From the NCBI GenBank assembly GCA_016839655.1, contig JAEOTW010000258.1, forward strand, positions 1 through 16,307: a stretch of 16,307 bases of DNA, in the 5' to 3' direction. This DNA comes from Promethearchaeota archaeon. Its GTDB lineage: Archaea; Asgardarchaeota; Lokiarchaeia; Sigynarchaeales; SOKP01. Shown piece after piece: positions 7,212 to 14,937 of the stretch. Each line of letters starts with the position of its first letter. Position 1 is the stretch's first letter. The notes beneath the pieces are model-generated. The model did no database searches, was not told where the DNA came from, and was given only the letters and a program-made list of their open reading frames with translations. The translations under genes and the position numbers were made by a program.

Positions 7212-7369
7212 ATTTCTATTTTTTAATTAGATTTCCAAAATTGGATTAAAAATATTAGTCATAATCAAATATAGGTTTTACTAAAATGTAAAAAATATTA
7301 ACATTACTTAAAGAATCTACTTCTAAAAACCTAATAAGTTAAAAAAAATTTTTAAGAAATGTAAATAAA

Positions 7370-8086
7370 ATGATAAAATTAGTTACTTTTGATCTTTGGA
7401 ATACACTGTTTGAAAATAGAACATATATGGATTTAAGATTAGATTATTTTACCAAATATTTAAGGAAGAGTCAAATATTTTATTCTATCAAAGATATTAA
7501 CAATGCTTTTAATTATGCGTTTCATTTATCGGGTGTTAATTTGAAAGATCTTAACTACCGACATATATATACTTACGACCGAATTTCAAAATTACTCAAA
7601 ACTCTAAATCTCAATATCACCAAATCTGATACTGAGAAAATTGAAATTAAATTTGAAGAATTTATGTTGGATGACCCTCCTCTCTTGAAAATTGGTGTAA
7701 AACGAACACTCCAGGATTTATCTGGGAATTATGACATAGGGTTAATATCTAATACTGGTATTACTCCTGGGCATATAATTCAAAAAGTATTCAACCAATA
7801 TGATATTAGCAAGTATTTCAAATTTGCATATTTTTCAGATGAAACTGGTTTTTATAAACCAAATCCAATCATGTTTGAACCAGCTTTAAAAAAGCTTAGT
7901 TGTCAACCACAAAATGCAATTCATATTGGAGATCGATTGGAAACAGATGTTAAGGGAGCAAAAGAATGTAATATGTTAACAATATGGCTTAATGATTCAA
8001 ATTCTCCAAAATCGAAAAATATTCAACCTGATTATGAAATACAAAATATATATGATGCAGTACAAATAATTAAAGGAATCAAGTAA
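7370..8086 (+). CDS. HAD-superfamily hydrolase
   Basis: The 238-residue product has all four haloacid-dehalogenase motifs. Motif I is TFDLWNTL with nucleophile D8. Motif II is LISNTG with S127. Motif III is K163 in YKPNP. Motif IV is HIGDRLETD with D188 and D193. The alpha-helical cap (about 20-100) between motifs I and II is of the C1 type. The residue two after the nucleophile is W10, whereas typical phosphatases have aspartate there. Dehalogenases and many archaeal FDxWxTL proteins also lack that aspartate, so the reaction (phosphatase or dehalogenase-like) is open. The enzyme should be soluble, Mg-dependent and cytoplasmic. There is no Shine-Dalgarno site. It stands alone between the pseudogene and the zinc-ribbon TPR gene. 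Confidence 0.88.
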   Translation: MIKLVTFDLWNTLFENRTYMDLRLDYFTKYLRKSQIFYSIKDINNAFNYAFHLSGVNLKDLNYRHIYTYDRISKLLKTLNLNITKSDTEKIEIKFEEFMLDDPPLLKIGVKRTLQDLSGNYDIGLISNTGITPGHIIQKVFNQYDISKYFKFAYFSDETGFYKPNPIMFEPALKKLSCQPQNAIHIGDRLETDVKGAKECNMLTIWLNDSNSPKSKNIQPDYEIQNIYDAVQIIKGIK

Positions 8087-8203
8087 AAAAATTCTCCAAA
8101 GAAATTCAAGAATTAAATATCTTCTTGATATATTTTTATTGATAAACTTCAAATAAATAGTGATTAATTATAAATAACGTTATTTTCATTTTTAAATTAA
8201 AAG

Positions 8204-8213
8204 TTTTTTATAT
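8204..8213 (+). promoter_or_regulatory. TATA box of the zinc-ribbon TPR gene
   Basis: TTTTTTATAT is centred about 26 bases before the ATG at 8234, and no Shine-Dalgarno site lies between. This is the expected geometry for a leaderless archaeal transcript. Confidence 0.5.
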
Positions 8214-8233
8214 CGACAAGAGTTTCTAAGCAT

Positions 8234-9655
8234 ATGAAATCATGTCCATATTGTAACAATCCGATACAAGATAATTGGTCTTATTGTAGAAATTGTAACA
8301 AGCCATTACTTGTGAATCTGGAAGATGCTCTAACTAGAAATATAAGATTTCCTTATGATGACCCCGAGACTTATCACTTAGATTTTGAAGAGGAAAATAA
8401 TGAATATGAAACATCCATTATAGAAGATGAAGAAATAGATCAAAAAATAAAAGAGATCGATGAAACTTTAGAGCGTAAACAAATTCTTGGGGAACCAATT
8501 CCTGGATCACTATTACTAGAAAAATCTGGGTTATATTATAAGAAGAGAGATTTACAGAATGCTTTAAAAAACCTTGAGTTTGCATTAAAAAATTTTAAAG
8601 AAGAGAATGATTTACTTAATGAAGCTATTTGTCATAATGAATTAGGAATAATTCATGAAGATAATGGCCTTTATGACCAAGCAATCTATAATTTTAATAG
8701 ATCTCTCGAAATTCTAGAGGAGTTAGAAGATCATCCAAAGATCATTAAAATTCTCAACAATTTAGGAAATATTTATTTCTTACTTAAAGATTTAGAACAT
8801 TCATATCAATATTATCAAAAAGCATTTAAGCTTTCTAAACAAGAAAATTTGATATTTGATGAGGTAAAATCCTCTAGTAATTTAGTAGAGGTTCTTTATT
8901 TATTAAAAGAATATGATCGTATTAGTAAAATAATAGAAAGAAACTTACGTTTCTTTAAAGAAAAAGAAGATATCTATGGAATTATTCAAACAGAGATAAA
9001 ATATGGAAAATTGTTCTATTTAATGAATGAAAATTATGATGAATCTTACCATCATTTAACTAAAGCGTTAGATTTAATTAATAAAATAGGGGAAAATATA
9101 TCTATTTATATTAAGGCTAGACTTGAGTGGGAATGTTATTTTTATCTTGGTAGAATTTATCAAATAAGGGACAATAACACTAAAGCAGAAAATTTATTTT
9201 TACAAAGTCTAGAAGCTGTCCGTATTTTTGAGATCGGTGAAAATATTAAAGAAGGAGAGATATTGGAAAGCTTAGCAGAATTATATATATCAAAGGGGGA
9301 GATAAAAAAAGCTATTGAATTTTTTGAATTATCTCGTGAGATTTTTTATAAATTTGGGGATAATGCGAAAAGTGCAGAACTCAAATTTAAAATGGGTAAA
9401 ATATATTTCGAATATGAAGAAGATACAACACAAGCTATAAACCTTTTTGAAGAATCATTAGACGTTTATGAAGAATTAGAATATTTTAAAGAAAGTGCTC
9501 TTATCCTTCATAAATTAGGTGATATTTATCTACAGAGAAGGATAATAGAAACCGCAATTTCATATTTCGAAAGAGCTCGTAATTATTATCAAAACATACA
9601 GGATGAATATAATCTGAATTTAATAACTGAAAAAATTAAATCATTAGATAAATAG
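8234..9655 (+). CDS. Zinc-ribbon plus TPR-repeat protein (nine repeats)
   Basis: The 473-residue protein opens with a zinc ribbon (CPYC at C4/C7, CRNC at C18/C21). An acidic linker follows (about 28-80, with EEENNEYE and EDEEIDQ). About nine tetratricopeptide units then start near residues 91, 131, 171, 211, 251, 299, 341, 381 and 421. Most are spaced 40 residues apart, the same long-type period as in the TPR protein at 2511, though the two are not close in sequence. There is no enzyme domain, signal peptide or membrane segment. A ribbon joined to a TPR solenoid suggests a soluble adaptor with two binding surfaces; the partners are unknown. It ends 6 bases before the stop of the converging acetyltransferase gene. 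Confidence 0.87.
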   Translation: MKSCPYCNNPIQDNWSYCRNCNKPLLVNLEDALTRNIRFPYDDPETYHLDFEEENNEYETSIIEDEEIDQKIKEIDETLERKQILGEPIPGSLLLEKSGLYYKKRDLQNALKNLEFALKNFKEENDLLNEAICHNELGIIHEDNGLYDQAIYNFNRSLEILEELEDHPKIIKILNNLGNIYFLLKDLEHSYQYYQKAFKLSKQENLIFDEVKSSSNLVEVLYLLKEYDRISKIIERNLRFFKEKEDIYGIIQTEIKYGKLFYLMNENYDESYHHLTKALDLINKIGENISIYIKARLEWECYFYLGRIYQIRDNNTKAENLFLQSLEAVRIFEIGENIKEGEILESLAELYISKGEIKKAIEFFELSREIFYKFGDNAKSAELKFKMGKIYFEYEEDTTQAINLFEESLDVYEELEYFKESALILHKLGDIYLQRRIIETAISYFERARNYYQNIQDEYNLNLITEKIKSLDK

Positions 9656-9661
9656 AATATA

Positions 9662-10348
9662 TTAATCATTATCTTGAATCTCAAAATCTTCCTTCTTGTA
9701 AATTTTTGTATCATATTCTTCAAAACCTATTCCTTTTATGAAAGAAAATGATACTTTGTTGTCTCTATATACTTCACACCTAATTTCTTTTACGTGTGGA
9801 AAGTGTTCTTTTAGATATTGCCAACTTGCCATTCCTAATATTGTACCAACACCTCTTCTTTGAAATCTAGGGATAACTGCTAAAGCGGCTATAATAGCAT
9901 ATTCTTTATTCTCACCTTCAAAATCAAGGAGTAGAAATGCAGCATCTGCTCCATACACTTTTCCAATAAGAAAAACAGTTTCAGGATAGTCAAGTATCTT
10001 TGTTAAATCTGTCTTCGTTATAGGGCGAAAAGGAGTATTTGATGTCAACCAAGCTCGATTATAAATATTTTTTAGACTATCAAGATCTTCTTTAGTAGCT
10101 TCTCTAATGTTGGCTTTAACAATATTATGTTCAATTTTGTTTTTTAAATCCGTTTCAAAAGCTTTTGTAATTTTATCAACAGGAAGTCTCATTTGGGTAT
10201 AAACCATTCCATCTTGATAAAGTTCTTCTGCTTCTTTGTCAACTTCTACATCTTGTTTCTTTTTTATTTCAATAGATAAAAAAAAAGCTCTTATCTTTCT
10301 TTTTTTTAGATCTATTCTTCTTTTACGATCTAATTTTGGTTGTGACAT
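9662..10348 (-). CDS. GNAT-family N-acetyltransferase with basic N-terminal extension
   Basis: Residues 80-215 of this 228-residue protein form a GNAT domain. Strand beta-4 with AALAVIP (154-160) leads into the acetyl-CoA pyrophosphate loop RFQRRGVGTIL (161-171, matching Q/RxxGxG/A). The C-terminal CEVYRDNKVSFSFIKGIGF (191-209) has the asparagine and the GF ending usual in the family. Residues 1-80 are an extra segment. Its first 33 residues are strongly basic (KRKRRIDLKKRK-like), suggesting nucleic-acid or ribosome binding or a partner interface. The acceptor could be a protein N-terminus, a lysine or a small amine; the sequence does not say. It lies 24 bases downstream of the coiled-coil gene on the same strand, so the two are probably co-transcribed. 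Confidence 0.87.
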   Translation of the reverse strand: MSQPKLDRKRRIDLKKRKIRAFFLSIEIKKKQDVEVDKEAEELYQDGMVYTQMRLPVDKITKAFETDLKNKIEHNIVKANIREATKEDLDSLKNIYNRAWLTSNTPFRPITKTDLTKILDYPETVFLIGKVYGADAAFLLLDFEGENKEYAIIAALAVIPRFQRRGVGTILGMASWQYLKEHFPHVKEIRCEVYRDNKVSFSFIKGIGFEEYDTKIYKKEDFEIQDND

Positions 10349-10372
10349 GATATAAATAGTAAGTTTTAGGAA

Positions 10373-12007
10373 TTATTTTATAAAATTTAGATTTTCTCGA
10401 ATTATTCTCTCTATAGATTCATTTAACAACTGTTTTTCCCGTAGTTTTGAAATACCCTGCTGTAATCTCTTTATTATATTTGGATCTTTTATTAAGTTTT
10501 TCCTTTCACATGAAAATTCAAAATTTGATCGAGTAGCCATATCATTCTCAATTTTTTCATTCAATATATTCTTTAAACTAATAAATGTATCGGAAATATG
10601 CATGTAGATATTATTAGGGTCATTTGTTATATACCCAGGAAAAAGAATATTCATTTTTTCTTCCATATTATCTTCATTTTCAATAAACATAGCATAAACT
10701 GGCATATAAATCCATTGTATAGGTCTTGAAAATAAATCTGATTGATTATCATTAAGAGACCACCCTATTAATGTTTGAGCTTCTTGTAAGCATTGGTTAT
10801 GCTTTCTTTGTATAATTTGCTTAATTTTCTCGAATCGATCTTCTAATTGAGTTTTCAAATTCTGTAACTCAGATAACTTAACTTGTTTTTCACTTTGAAA
10901 TTCAGATAATTGCTTATCTCTATCCTTTAATTTTGTTTGTAAAGAATTTCTAAATTGCTGTAATTTTTGTTTTGCCTCGGCATCTATTTGAGAAGCTCTA
11001 TTTTTTAATTCATAAAATTTTTGTTTAAGTGTCCTAAGGGTTTCCAAAAATTTATTACCTTCATCTGTTAGATAACCAAATTGATTTTCAAAATGAGGTA
11101 TGAGATCCTCAAAAACTCTACTTTTTAAAGAATCACCAGTAGTAAAAAATTTATTCTTCTTAATCATTTCTTCAAGTTGTCTTTCAAATGTTTTAAATAA
11201 GGTAGAAATATTTTCAATTATTCTCTTCTTCTCACTAACGTTCCATTGATCAATTTTATCCTGTTCCAATTTTGTTTGTTCATCTACTTGATATGTATCA
11301 ATTGATGTAGTGGTTTTAGAAATTTGACTAGAATATCTTGAATTTATATCCTTCAATTGAACATTTAAAGCGATAAGCCATTTACTCACTTCTTTTTCTA
11401 TTAATTCAATTTGAGTTTTCCATCTGTGGGCATTTCCTTTCATTGTATTAATTATTTGACGATATACTTCTGAGAGGGTTAAAGCGTTTTCTGTAGAAAT
11501 ACTTACATCTAATACTGTATAATCTGCAATAGGTTTATATTCAATCAAGGGAATAATTGTTATTAATGTCTGAAGTAATTCTGGGTTTATTAATCCCTCT
11601 ATTTTAAGAGTATGAAATTCAGATTCTTCTCCTTCACCAATTTCTTCGGCTTCTTTATCTTTATATGTTAAGATGTCACTCAATATGTCCAATTGCTCAA
11701 TTTGAGTTCTATTGTCAATATTTCTAAGAATATGGCCAATTAAAGGTTGTCGAGGGGGATTAGAAAATCGTCCTAAATTCTTAAATAAATTCAATCCATC
11801 TAACATGATATGGGTACTAATTACTCCTTGGATACTTAAAATTGGCCAAAGCAACCTTGAAAAGGAAATTACCTTACTCTTTTTTTCTAAATCTTTTGAT
11901 AATAAATAAAAAGCAAGAGTTAATTCGTCATTCCCCTGAATTGAAAGGGGAAGTGAGTCCTTTCTAATAAATAATGGTAATAAATACTGATTTCCGTGGA
12001 CAGTCAT
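10373..12007 (-). CDS. Coiled-coil protein of unknown function (544 residues)
   Basis: I do not recognise this family. An N-terminal region (1-190) looks globular, with mixed hydrophobic and polar residues and an acidic patch EEIGEGEESE at 121-130. A long helical region (about 195-410) follows, with clear coiled-coil character strongest at 315-410 (rich in K, E, Q and L, few glycines). The C-terminal part (415-544) starts with RPIQWIYMPVYAMFIE (428-443), which looks like a conserved core strand, and ends in amphipathic helices. There is no signal peptide, membrane helix, Walker A motif or zinc cluster. Lacking a P-loop, it is not an SMC- or Rad50-type ATPase. It is the first gene of a probable operon with the GNAT gene. 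Cytoplasmic scaffold or structural roles are possible but unproven. Confidence 0.8.
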   Translation of the reverse strand: MTVHGNQYLLPLFIRKDSLPLSIQGNDELTLAFYLLSKDLEKKSKVISFSRLLWPILSIQGVISTHIMLDGLNLFKNLGRFSNPPRQPLIGHILRNIDNRTQIEQLDILSDILTYKDKEAEEIGEGEESEFHTLKIEGLINPELLQTLITIIPLIEYKPIADYTVLDVSISTENALTLSEVYRQIINTMKGNAHRWKTQIELIEKEVSKWLIALNVQLKDINSRYSSQISKTTTSIDTYQVDEQTKLEQDKIDQWNVSEKKRIIENISTLFKTFERQLEEMIKKNKFFTTGDSLKSRVFEDLIPHFENQFGYLTDEGNKFLETLRTLKQKFYELKNRASQIDAEAKQKLQQFRNSLQTKLKDRDKQLSEFQSEKQVKLSELQNLKTQLEDRFEKIKQIIQRKHNQCLQEAQTLIGWSLNDNQSDLFSRPIQWIYMPVYAMFIENEDNMEEKMNILFPGYITNDPNNIYMHISDTFISLKNILNEKIENDMATRSNFEFSCERKNLIKDPNIIKRLQQGISKLREKQLLNESIERIIRENLNFIK

Positions 12008-12209
12008 GGATTTTATCTTGAATTTTTAATTCTTTTCTTTATTATATAATTCAAATATATTAAATTTAAAGATCTTCAGTTTTAAATTTTTAATCTTTTT
12101 TTTTTAAAGAATTATTAAAAACTAGAGTAAATGGAAGAATTATTAAAATAGAACAATATTGTTTAAGGAAAAGTTAGAGTTAAAAATGCATTAAAATATC
12201 AATGTTAAT

Positions 12210-12217
12210 AAAAAAAA
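12210..12217 (-). terminator. Oligo-T terminator after the seven-helix protein gene
   Basis: Eight A on the plus strand are eight U in the minus-strand transcript, starting 6 bases past the TGA stop at 12223. The rest of the gap to 12008 is AT-rich and shows no gene. Confidence 0.5.
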
Positions 12218-12222
12218 TAAAT

Positions 12223-13086
12223 TCATTTAAGTTGTTCATAGTTGTTAGCTATTACCAAGAGAAGGAGTGCTAATAATATAAGTAATGGTGGTAAGATTGC
12301 TCTTACATGAGGTAAGGAAAGTACATCAAGTGCACCTTGGAGAATTCGTCCTCCAATGAAATAAATAAGAAAACCAATAGCATTTAAAGCATAAGATTTT
12401 CGTAGTACACCAAAAGTTTTCCAAGCGAGATATAGAAATATAAAAGGAATTAAAGCGAGAAATAAAGGCATAAATATGAAATTTAAAAGAAATCTACCAA
12501 GAGGATATTCCCAAGATCCAATTATTATTGAAATTATATTATTTTCTGGTAAACTATATTGAGAGGGAAAATCGGGATCCATAAAAAGCCACTCAGATAA
12601 CGTTAAAGAAAGGATTCCAATAATAACAGGAATAACCATTAATATATAACGTATAACAATTTTGACATTATTACTGTTTCTAAACCATGTTAAGATAGAT
12701 TTCCCTTTATCTTCTATCTCTTCAAATTGGGTATCAGTTGGAAATAATAAAATCCCCAGTACTCCTACAGCACAAGCATTTCCTAACCAAGTAAAAAATG
12801 TAGCTAATCGATAATTTATCATTAGATATGCTACAACTTCTGGTCCATTTGATACGCCATCCCATAGTTCTGGAGCGAAAAAATAATATACGATGAAAAA
12901 TACGCGTGCTATCCCAAAACATAAGAAGAATAGACTAAAAAATAACCAGTAGGGTTTCTTTGAGGTTCGATATCTTATAAATAGGAAATAGAAAAACAGT
13001 AGAAAGAAATATCCAACTATAACAAAGTAGAGCCCCATCTCTAATGCTTCCCAGAAACCAAGGTATTGGAAATCTTGAAATAACAT
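12223..13086 (-). CDS. Seven-helix integral membrane protein of unknown function
   Basis: The 287-residue protein has about seven hydrophobic helices, near residues 17-37, 46-69, 92-115, 144-167, 198-222, 231-255 and 261-281. The loop between helices 1 and 2 is basic (RYRTSKKP). The loop after helix 3 is charged (EEIEDKGK), and a polar loop (about 168-190) lies before helix 5. No cleavable signal peptide, histidine kinase, GGDEF or other output domain is attached. The layout is reminiscent of the stand-alone 7TM sensor modules seen in prokaryotic receptors, but there is no diagnostic motif. There is also no retinal-type lysine motif in the last helix, so it is not a rhodopsin. It is divergent from the glycyl-tRNA synthetase gene across 130 bases of AT-rich DNA. 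Confidence 0.8.
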   Translation of the reverse strand: MLFQDFQYLGFWEALEMGLYFVIVGYFFLLFFYFLFIRYRTSKKPYWLFFSLFFLCFGIARVFFIVYYFFAPELWDGVSNGPEVVAYLMINYRLATFFTWLGNACAVGVLGILLFPTDTQFEEIEDKGKSILTWFRNSNNVKIVIRYILMVIPVIIGILSLTLSEWLFMDPDFPSQYSLPENNIISIIIGSWEYPLGRFLLNFIFMPLFLALIPFIFLYLAWKTFGVLRKSYALNAIGFLIYFIGGRILQGALDVLSLPHVRAILPPLLILLALLLLVIANNYEQLK

Positions 13087-13216
13087 AATTTATCAATTTT
13101 ATTTTTAACTTAAAAAAAAATATAATAATATTATTATATTCCTATTATAAAAATTTATTTTAATTTACTTGTAATATCTTAAAATACAAATAGTATAATA
13201 CACTTTTTAAAACTAT

Positions 13217-14716
13217 ATGAAAATAGACGACAACATAGAAGTATTCAATTCATTAGTTAAGCGGCGAGGTTTTATTTGGGGCCCTTTTCCAGAAATCTAT
13301 GGTGGTTTCGCGGGTTTTTATTCTTACGGCCCAGCTGGAATCTCTCTTAAAAATAATATATTAAATCTATTACGACGAGAATTGCGTTATTTTGGATTCG
13401 GCGAAGTTGAATGTCCAACGATATTACCTGAAATTGTATGGATAGCATCTGGACATTTAGAACGCTTTATTGATCCTGTTATTAGATGTAATAAATGTAA
13501 TACCCTCTATAGAGCTGATAAATTTCTTCAAGAAAGACTTCCAGATCTTATGATAGATGGCTTATCATTTCAAGAGATGGAGAAGATAATTCATAAAAAT
13601 AATTTAGCATGTCCGAAATGTGATACCCCTTTCACCAAAATTGAAGAATATAATTTAATGCTAAAAACAAAAGTAGGTAATAATGTAACAGCATATTTAA
13701 GACCTGAAACTGCCACTACAACTTATTTATTATTCAATCGTTTAGATCAGGACGCAAGAAGGCAATATCCAATTAAAATCTATCAATATGGAAAAGCTTA
13801 TCGTAATGAAATATCTCCCCGACAAGGAGTTCTTCGAATGAGAGCATTTGATCAATTTGAACTACAAATGTTCATAGGTAAAAGACAAGAAATGGAATTT
13901 GAGGAATATGAGGAATTTAAAGAGAAAACTGTACCCTTGTTAAGTTGGCAACTTCAAGATAAGAAAATTGATAAACCCCAAATACTTTCGCTTGGAAAAG
14001 CAATAAAAACTAACATTATAAAGAAACCAGCGTTCGCATATTGTATTTACATCACCTATTATTTAACTAAAATGCTAGGGATCCCAGAAGAATTTATTAG
14101 ATTCAGACAACATTCAATCAACGAACGCGCCCATTATGCTGATGATGCCTGGGATTTGGAAATAAAAACTAGACAATTTGGATGGGTTGAAATATGTGGG
14201 GTTCACGACAGAACTGATTATGATTTAAGACGACACGCACAATTCTCCAAGCAAAATTTTGAAGTGAGTTTAAATTCTGATTCAAATGTTAAAGAAATCC
14301 CTCAAGTTCTAGAGATCGCTTTTGGAATTGATAGAATTATTTATACATTACTTGAAACTTCTTTTAACGTTGAAGAAGGAAGGATAAATTTGAAACTAAA
14401 ACCAACTCTAGCTCCAAATACAGTAGCTGTCTTCCCACTCGTTAAAAACAAAGAAAATATTAGAAGTTTAGCATTAACAGTTCATAGAAAATTATTAGAA
14501 AATCGTGTTAACTCCTTTTTTGATATTGCAGGTTCCATAGGAAAAAGATATCGCAGACAAGATGAGATTGGTACAACTTTTTGCATTACAATTGATTATG
14601 AATCTTTAGAAGATCATACGGTAACTCTGAGATTTAGAGATTCAATGAAGCAAGAAAGAGTTCAAATAAATAATTTAGTAGAAATATTAAAAGAAAAACT
14701 TGAAATTTTTATTTAA
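13217..14716 (+). CDS. glyS: Glycyl-tRNA synthetase, archaeal/eukaryotic dimeric type, with atypical active-site residues
   Basis: The 499-residue product aligns with class II alpha2 GlyRS throughout. The N-terminal RRGF, EIYGG and YGPAG (16-41) are followed by an ASGH motif (77-80) and zinc-type cysteines C91, C94, C132 and C135. RPET is at 162-165, motif 2 is YRNEISPRQG (195-204) and motif 3 is FGIDR (369-373). The C-terminal anticodon-binding domain carries IGKRYRRQDEIG (441-452). It would charge tRNA-Gly with glycine. Several normally conserved spots differ: RPETAQG is RPETATT, the motif-2 REF is RAF (209-211), and motif-3 EPSFG is EIAFG (366-370), losing the serine that contacts glycine in known structures. 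It is also shorter than most archaeal homologues. It may be a diverged housekeeping enzyme or a repurposed paralogue. Confidence 0.87.
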   Translation: MKIDDNIEVFNSLVKRRGFIWGPFPEIYGGFAGFYSYGPAGISLKNNILNLLRRELRYFGFGEVECPTILPEIVWIASGHLERFIDPVIRCNKCNTLYRADKFLQERLPDLMIDGLSFQEMEKIIHKNNLACPKCDTPFTKIEEYNLMLKTKVGNNVTAYLRPETATTTYLLFNRLDQDARRQYPIKIYQYGKAYRNEISPRQGVLRMRAFDQFELQMFIGKRQEMEFEEYEEFKEKTVPLLSWQLQDKKIDKPQILSLGKAIKTNIIKKPAFAYCIYITYYLTKMLGIPEEFIRFRQHSINERAHYADDAWDLEIKTRQFGWVEICGVHDRTDYDLRRHAQFSKQNFEVSLNSDSNVKEIPQVLEIAFGIDRIIYTLLETSFNVEEGRINLKLKPTLAPNTVAVFPLVKNKENIRSLALTVHRKLLENRVNSFFDIAGSIGKRYRRQDEIGTTFCITIDYESLEDHTVTLRFRDSMKQERVQINNLVEILKEKLEIFI

Positions 14717-14869
14717 ATCAAAGAAAATTCTAATTTTTGAATCATATAAACTTATTTTAATTCACTTCAAAATATAAATCTACAATAAAAAGAGAAGATT
14801 TGTATTTTAAACACTTGATATATATTGTGATCTATTAGAAACAGTCAGAAAAAATTTTAAAGAGAAGGA

Positions 14870-14876
14870 TTTTTTT
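14870..14876 (+). terminator. Possible oligo-T terminator in the gap after glyS
   Basis: Seven T follow a purine-rich stretch about 150 bases after the glyS stop. The 221-base gap (14717-14937) is otherwise AT-rich, with no ORF or RNA gene that I can support. A TATA-like AAATATTTATT (about 14906-14916) lies 28 bases before the next start codon. Confidence 0.3.
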
Positions 14877-14937
14877 ACATTATAATTTGAAAAGTAAACC
14901 TCAGTAAATATTTATTTGATTAATATAATTAATAAAA

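Noticed and set aside
12096..12105. Ten-T run as a terminator
   Set aside because: It reads T on the plus strand, but no plus-strand gene lies upstream; both neighbouring genes are on the minus strand.
12223..13086. Seven-helix protein as a microbial rhodopsin
   Set aside because: The last helix lacks the retinal-binding lysine context, and the helix-3 motifs of rhodopsins are absent.
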